DNA of 40,074 bases from Kiritimatiellia bacterium (lineage in GTDB: Bacteria; Verrucomicrobiota; Kiritimatiellia; JAFGHX01), in assembly GCA_016929905.1 (NCBI GenBank), contig JAFGHX010000117.1, positions 1 to 40,074 on the forward strand, in the 5' to 3' direction. The first letter of the stretch is position 1. Each line of letters starts with the position of its first letter. A model generated the notes under the pieces. That model did not search any database. It saw nothing but the letters and a program-made list of their open reading frames with translations, and was not told the origin of the DNA. Positions 38,594 to 40,074 of this stretch are shown here, one piece after another. Position numbers and translations under genes: made by a program.

Positions 38594-39985
38594 GTGATTC
38601 CGAACCTGGCACTCCGAACGCTGAGCGAGCAGGAGATCGCGGACATTCACGCCGCCATGCTCACCGTCCTCTCGCGTACGGGCATGGCCGTGGAGCACGA
38701 GGGCCTGCGCGCGATCCTCGCCGAACACGGCGCCGAGTTGGATGCGGGGTCGGGTCGGGTCCGGTTCCCTGTCGCGCTCGTCGAGCGGTTCCTGGCGGAC
38801 GCGGAGCGGGTCGCGCCGCCGGCCGGTCCCCGGATTTCGGCCAACGTGCCGCTCTACCAAGGGCCGTATCTGGAGCCGGGCACGAACCGCTTGATCCCGT
38901 TCACGGGGGAGTTGGTGGCCCGCTACTTCAAGCTGGCGCGGCTGCTTGGCGGGCTGCACCGGAGCATGCTCAACTTCCCACCGGCCGCCGCGCGTCCCAC
39001 GGAGCCACTGGAGATGCGGGTCTTTGCCTGGAAGCACGGGGTACACGAAGCCGGGAGCATTCAGCGCACGTCGCTGTGCCCCTATCTTCTGGAGCTGTAC
39101 GAGATCCTGGCGGCGGCGCGCGCGAAGCCGGTGCCCGAGCTGTTCCGCGGCACGGTGTACGTGGTGGGCCCGCTCAAGCTCGGCGCGACGGAGGCCGAGC
39201 AGATCCTGTTCTTTCGCCAGCGGGGTTTGCGGGTCCGCATCGGGAACATGCTGACGATGGGGGGCACCGCGCCGGTAACGATGGCCGGCGCCGTCGCGCT
39301 GCATCTGGCCGAACGCGTCGCGATCGGGCTGATTGACCGCGCGTTGTTCGGAAGCCGCACCTGGTCGATGGGCGGTCCGCCCGTCCCGCTGGACATGCGC
39401 ACGCTGATGATGCCCTACGGCCGGCCGGAGCTGCTCCTGGGCAACCTGGCGTGCATGCAGCTGGCGCGGCACTACGGCGTGGGGGGCGGCACGCACGGCG
39501 GGCTGAGCGATGCGAAGAGGCCGTCCTACGAGGCGGGCGTGCAAAAGCTCATGACGGCGCTGCCCTGCGCTCTGGCCGGCGGAGCGAGCATTCAGGCCGG
39601 CCTGCTCTCGATCGACGAGGTCTTCTCCCCGATCCAGATGATTCTCGACGCGGAACTCACGAGCGCCTTGCGGCGTATCGTGAAAGGGTTCGATGTCAAC
39701 GCCGACACGCTCGCGACCGAAGTCATCGAGGCTGTCGGACCGGGCGGCGTATTCACGGCCGAACTTCACACCGCCGCCCATTTCCGCGAGGAGCTGTGGG
39801 AGCCGATGACCTGGTCGCGGGAGATGGCGCAGGCCTGGCTGGCGGGCGAGAAGAAGATCGACGTCGACCGCGCGCTCGATATCTGGCACGAGCTGATGGC
39901 TCGGCCGGACCCGGATCCGGAGCTGGACGAAGCGACGGAGCGGCGGCTGCGGAGAGTGATTGAGCGGGCGGGTGGACGGGTGTGA
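38594..39985 (+). CDS. MttB-like trimethylamine methyltransferase family protein (non-pyrrolysine)
   Basis: A 463-aa TIM-barrel protein of the MttB superfamily: MLTVLSRTGMAVEHEGLRAI is the typical N-terminus, and MGGTAPVTMAGAVALHLAER and GVGGGTHGGLSDAKRPSYEA the conserved barrel segments. The frame has no internal TAG, so it lacks the pyrrolysine of true MttB. It belongs to the larger non-Pyl group, some of which demethylate quaternary amines such as glycine betaine or carnitine. No corrinoid protein gene is adjacent. The start is GTG at 38594; no clear ribosome site is seen and a repeat hairpin ends 33 bases upstream, so a later start is possible. Confidence 0.88.
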   Translation: MIPNLALRTLSEQEIADIHAAMLTVLSRTGMAVEHEGLRAILAEHGAELDAGSGRVRFPVALVERFLADAERVAPPAGPRISANVPLYQGPYLEPGTNRLIPFTGELVARYFKLARLLGGLHRSMLNFPPAAARPTEPLEMRVFAWKHGVHEAGSIQRTSLCPYLLELYEILAAARAKPVPELFRGTVYVVGPLKLGATEAEQILFFRQRGLRVRIGNMLTMGGTAPVTMAGAVALHLAERVAIGLIDRALFGSRTWSMGGPPVPLDMRTLMMPYGRPELLLGNLACMQLARHYGVGGGTHGGLSDAKRPSYEAGVQKLMTALPCALAGGASIQAGLLSIDEVFSPIQMILDAELTSALRRIVKGFDVNADTLATEVIEAVGPGGVFTAELHTAAHFREELWEPMTWSREMAQAWLAGEKKIDVDRALDIWHELMARPDPDPELDEATERRLRRVIERAGGRV

Positions 39986-40074
39986 ATTACGCAGGTGCGG
40001 TCGCGCGCGAGGTCCGTCCACGGCCTGGCGGCCGCGGCCACATTTTCGGCGTTGCCCCAGCCGGAGCGTGACCG

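Noticed and set aside
39986..40074. Possible 3' end of a convergent minus-strand gene stopping at a TAA at 39987
   Set aside because: Only about 28 residues are in the window and none form a recognisable motif.
1..40074. tRNA, rRNA, riboswitch, prophage or transposase genes
   Set aside because: No cloverleaf T-arm signature, rRNA block, known riboswitch core or mobile-element protein was seen by eye. A covariance-model scan was not possible.

Overview
This is GC-rich bacterial chromosomal DNA. It carries four intact type I sulfatase genes and one sulfatase fragment, glycoside-hydrolase-type proteins (GH4, DUF4038, and a 1768-residue mosaic with a DUF4091/GH123-like core), a Gfo/Idh/MocA oxidoreductase, and one-component sugar-type regulators (two IclR, one GntR/LacI hybrid, one AraC). 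It also has many short palindromic and tandem intergenic repeats. This mix is typical of glycan-degrading members of the Planctomycetes-Verrucomicrobia-Lentisphaerae-Kiritimatiellae group. No ribosomal or other taxonomic marker is present, so the placement is an inference from gene content.

Layout. 1-5.8 kb: three sulfatases (one on minus, two on plus) and a small four-helix membrane protein with two cysteine clusters. A 76-bp near-perfect inverted repeat lies between the second and third sulfatases. 5.9-7.3 kb: the decayed tail of a lost gene, a QueG-like iron-sulfur protein, then dense repeats. 7.3-11.8 kb: a minus-strand MoxR ATPase, DUF58 and membrane transglutaminase operon. 11.9-15.1 kb: an M55 D-aminopeptidase, then an IclR regulator overlapping a fourth sulfatase whose promoter contains a dyad. 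15.1-15.6 kb: hairpins and a 69-bp tandem repeat. 15.6-18.9 kb: a Gfo/Idh oxidoreductase divergent from a Uma2-DUF4038 pair across a palindromic promoter region. 19-25.3 kb: an AAA_14/DUF4143 ATPase, an M14 carboxypeptidase, an orphan AbrB-like protein, a six-bladed propeller protein, a PAPS-reductase-superfamily protein and a second IclR regulator. 25.4-35.6 kb: a tightly packed five-gene minus-strand operon of GntR/LacI regulator, NodB-like protein, giant secreted glycosidase-like mosaic, NAT_N/GNAT_C acyltransferase and nitrilase-family amidase. 35.7-40 kb: a sulfatase fragment, an AraC regulator divergent from a GH4 glycosidase, and an MttB-like methyltransferase.

Functional reading (inference). 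The window looks like several small regulated catabolic units for sulfated, probably amino-sugar-containing glycans. The sulfatases have no recognisable signal peptides, which suggests desulfation in the cytoplasm after import. The five-gene operon joins a secreted GH123-like hexosaminidase candidate with a deacetylase-like protein, an acyltransferase and an amidase, so turnover of N-acyl groups is a reasonable unifying theme. It is the best candidate here for an undescribed system.

No tRNA, rRNA, CRISPR array, phage gene or transposase was found. At least six repeat types occupy the intergenic spaces. Bases 1-99 lie downstream of the first sulfatase and bases 39986-40074 downstream of the MttB-like gene; neither holds a gene I can support.
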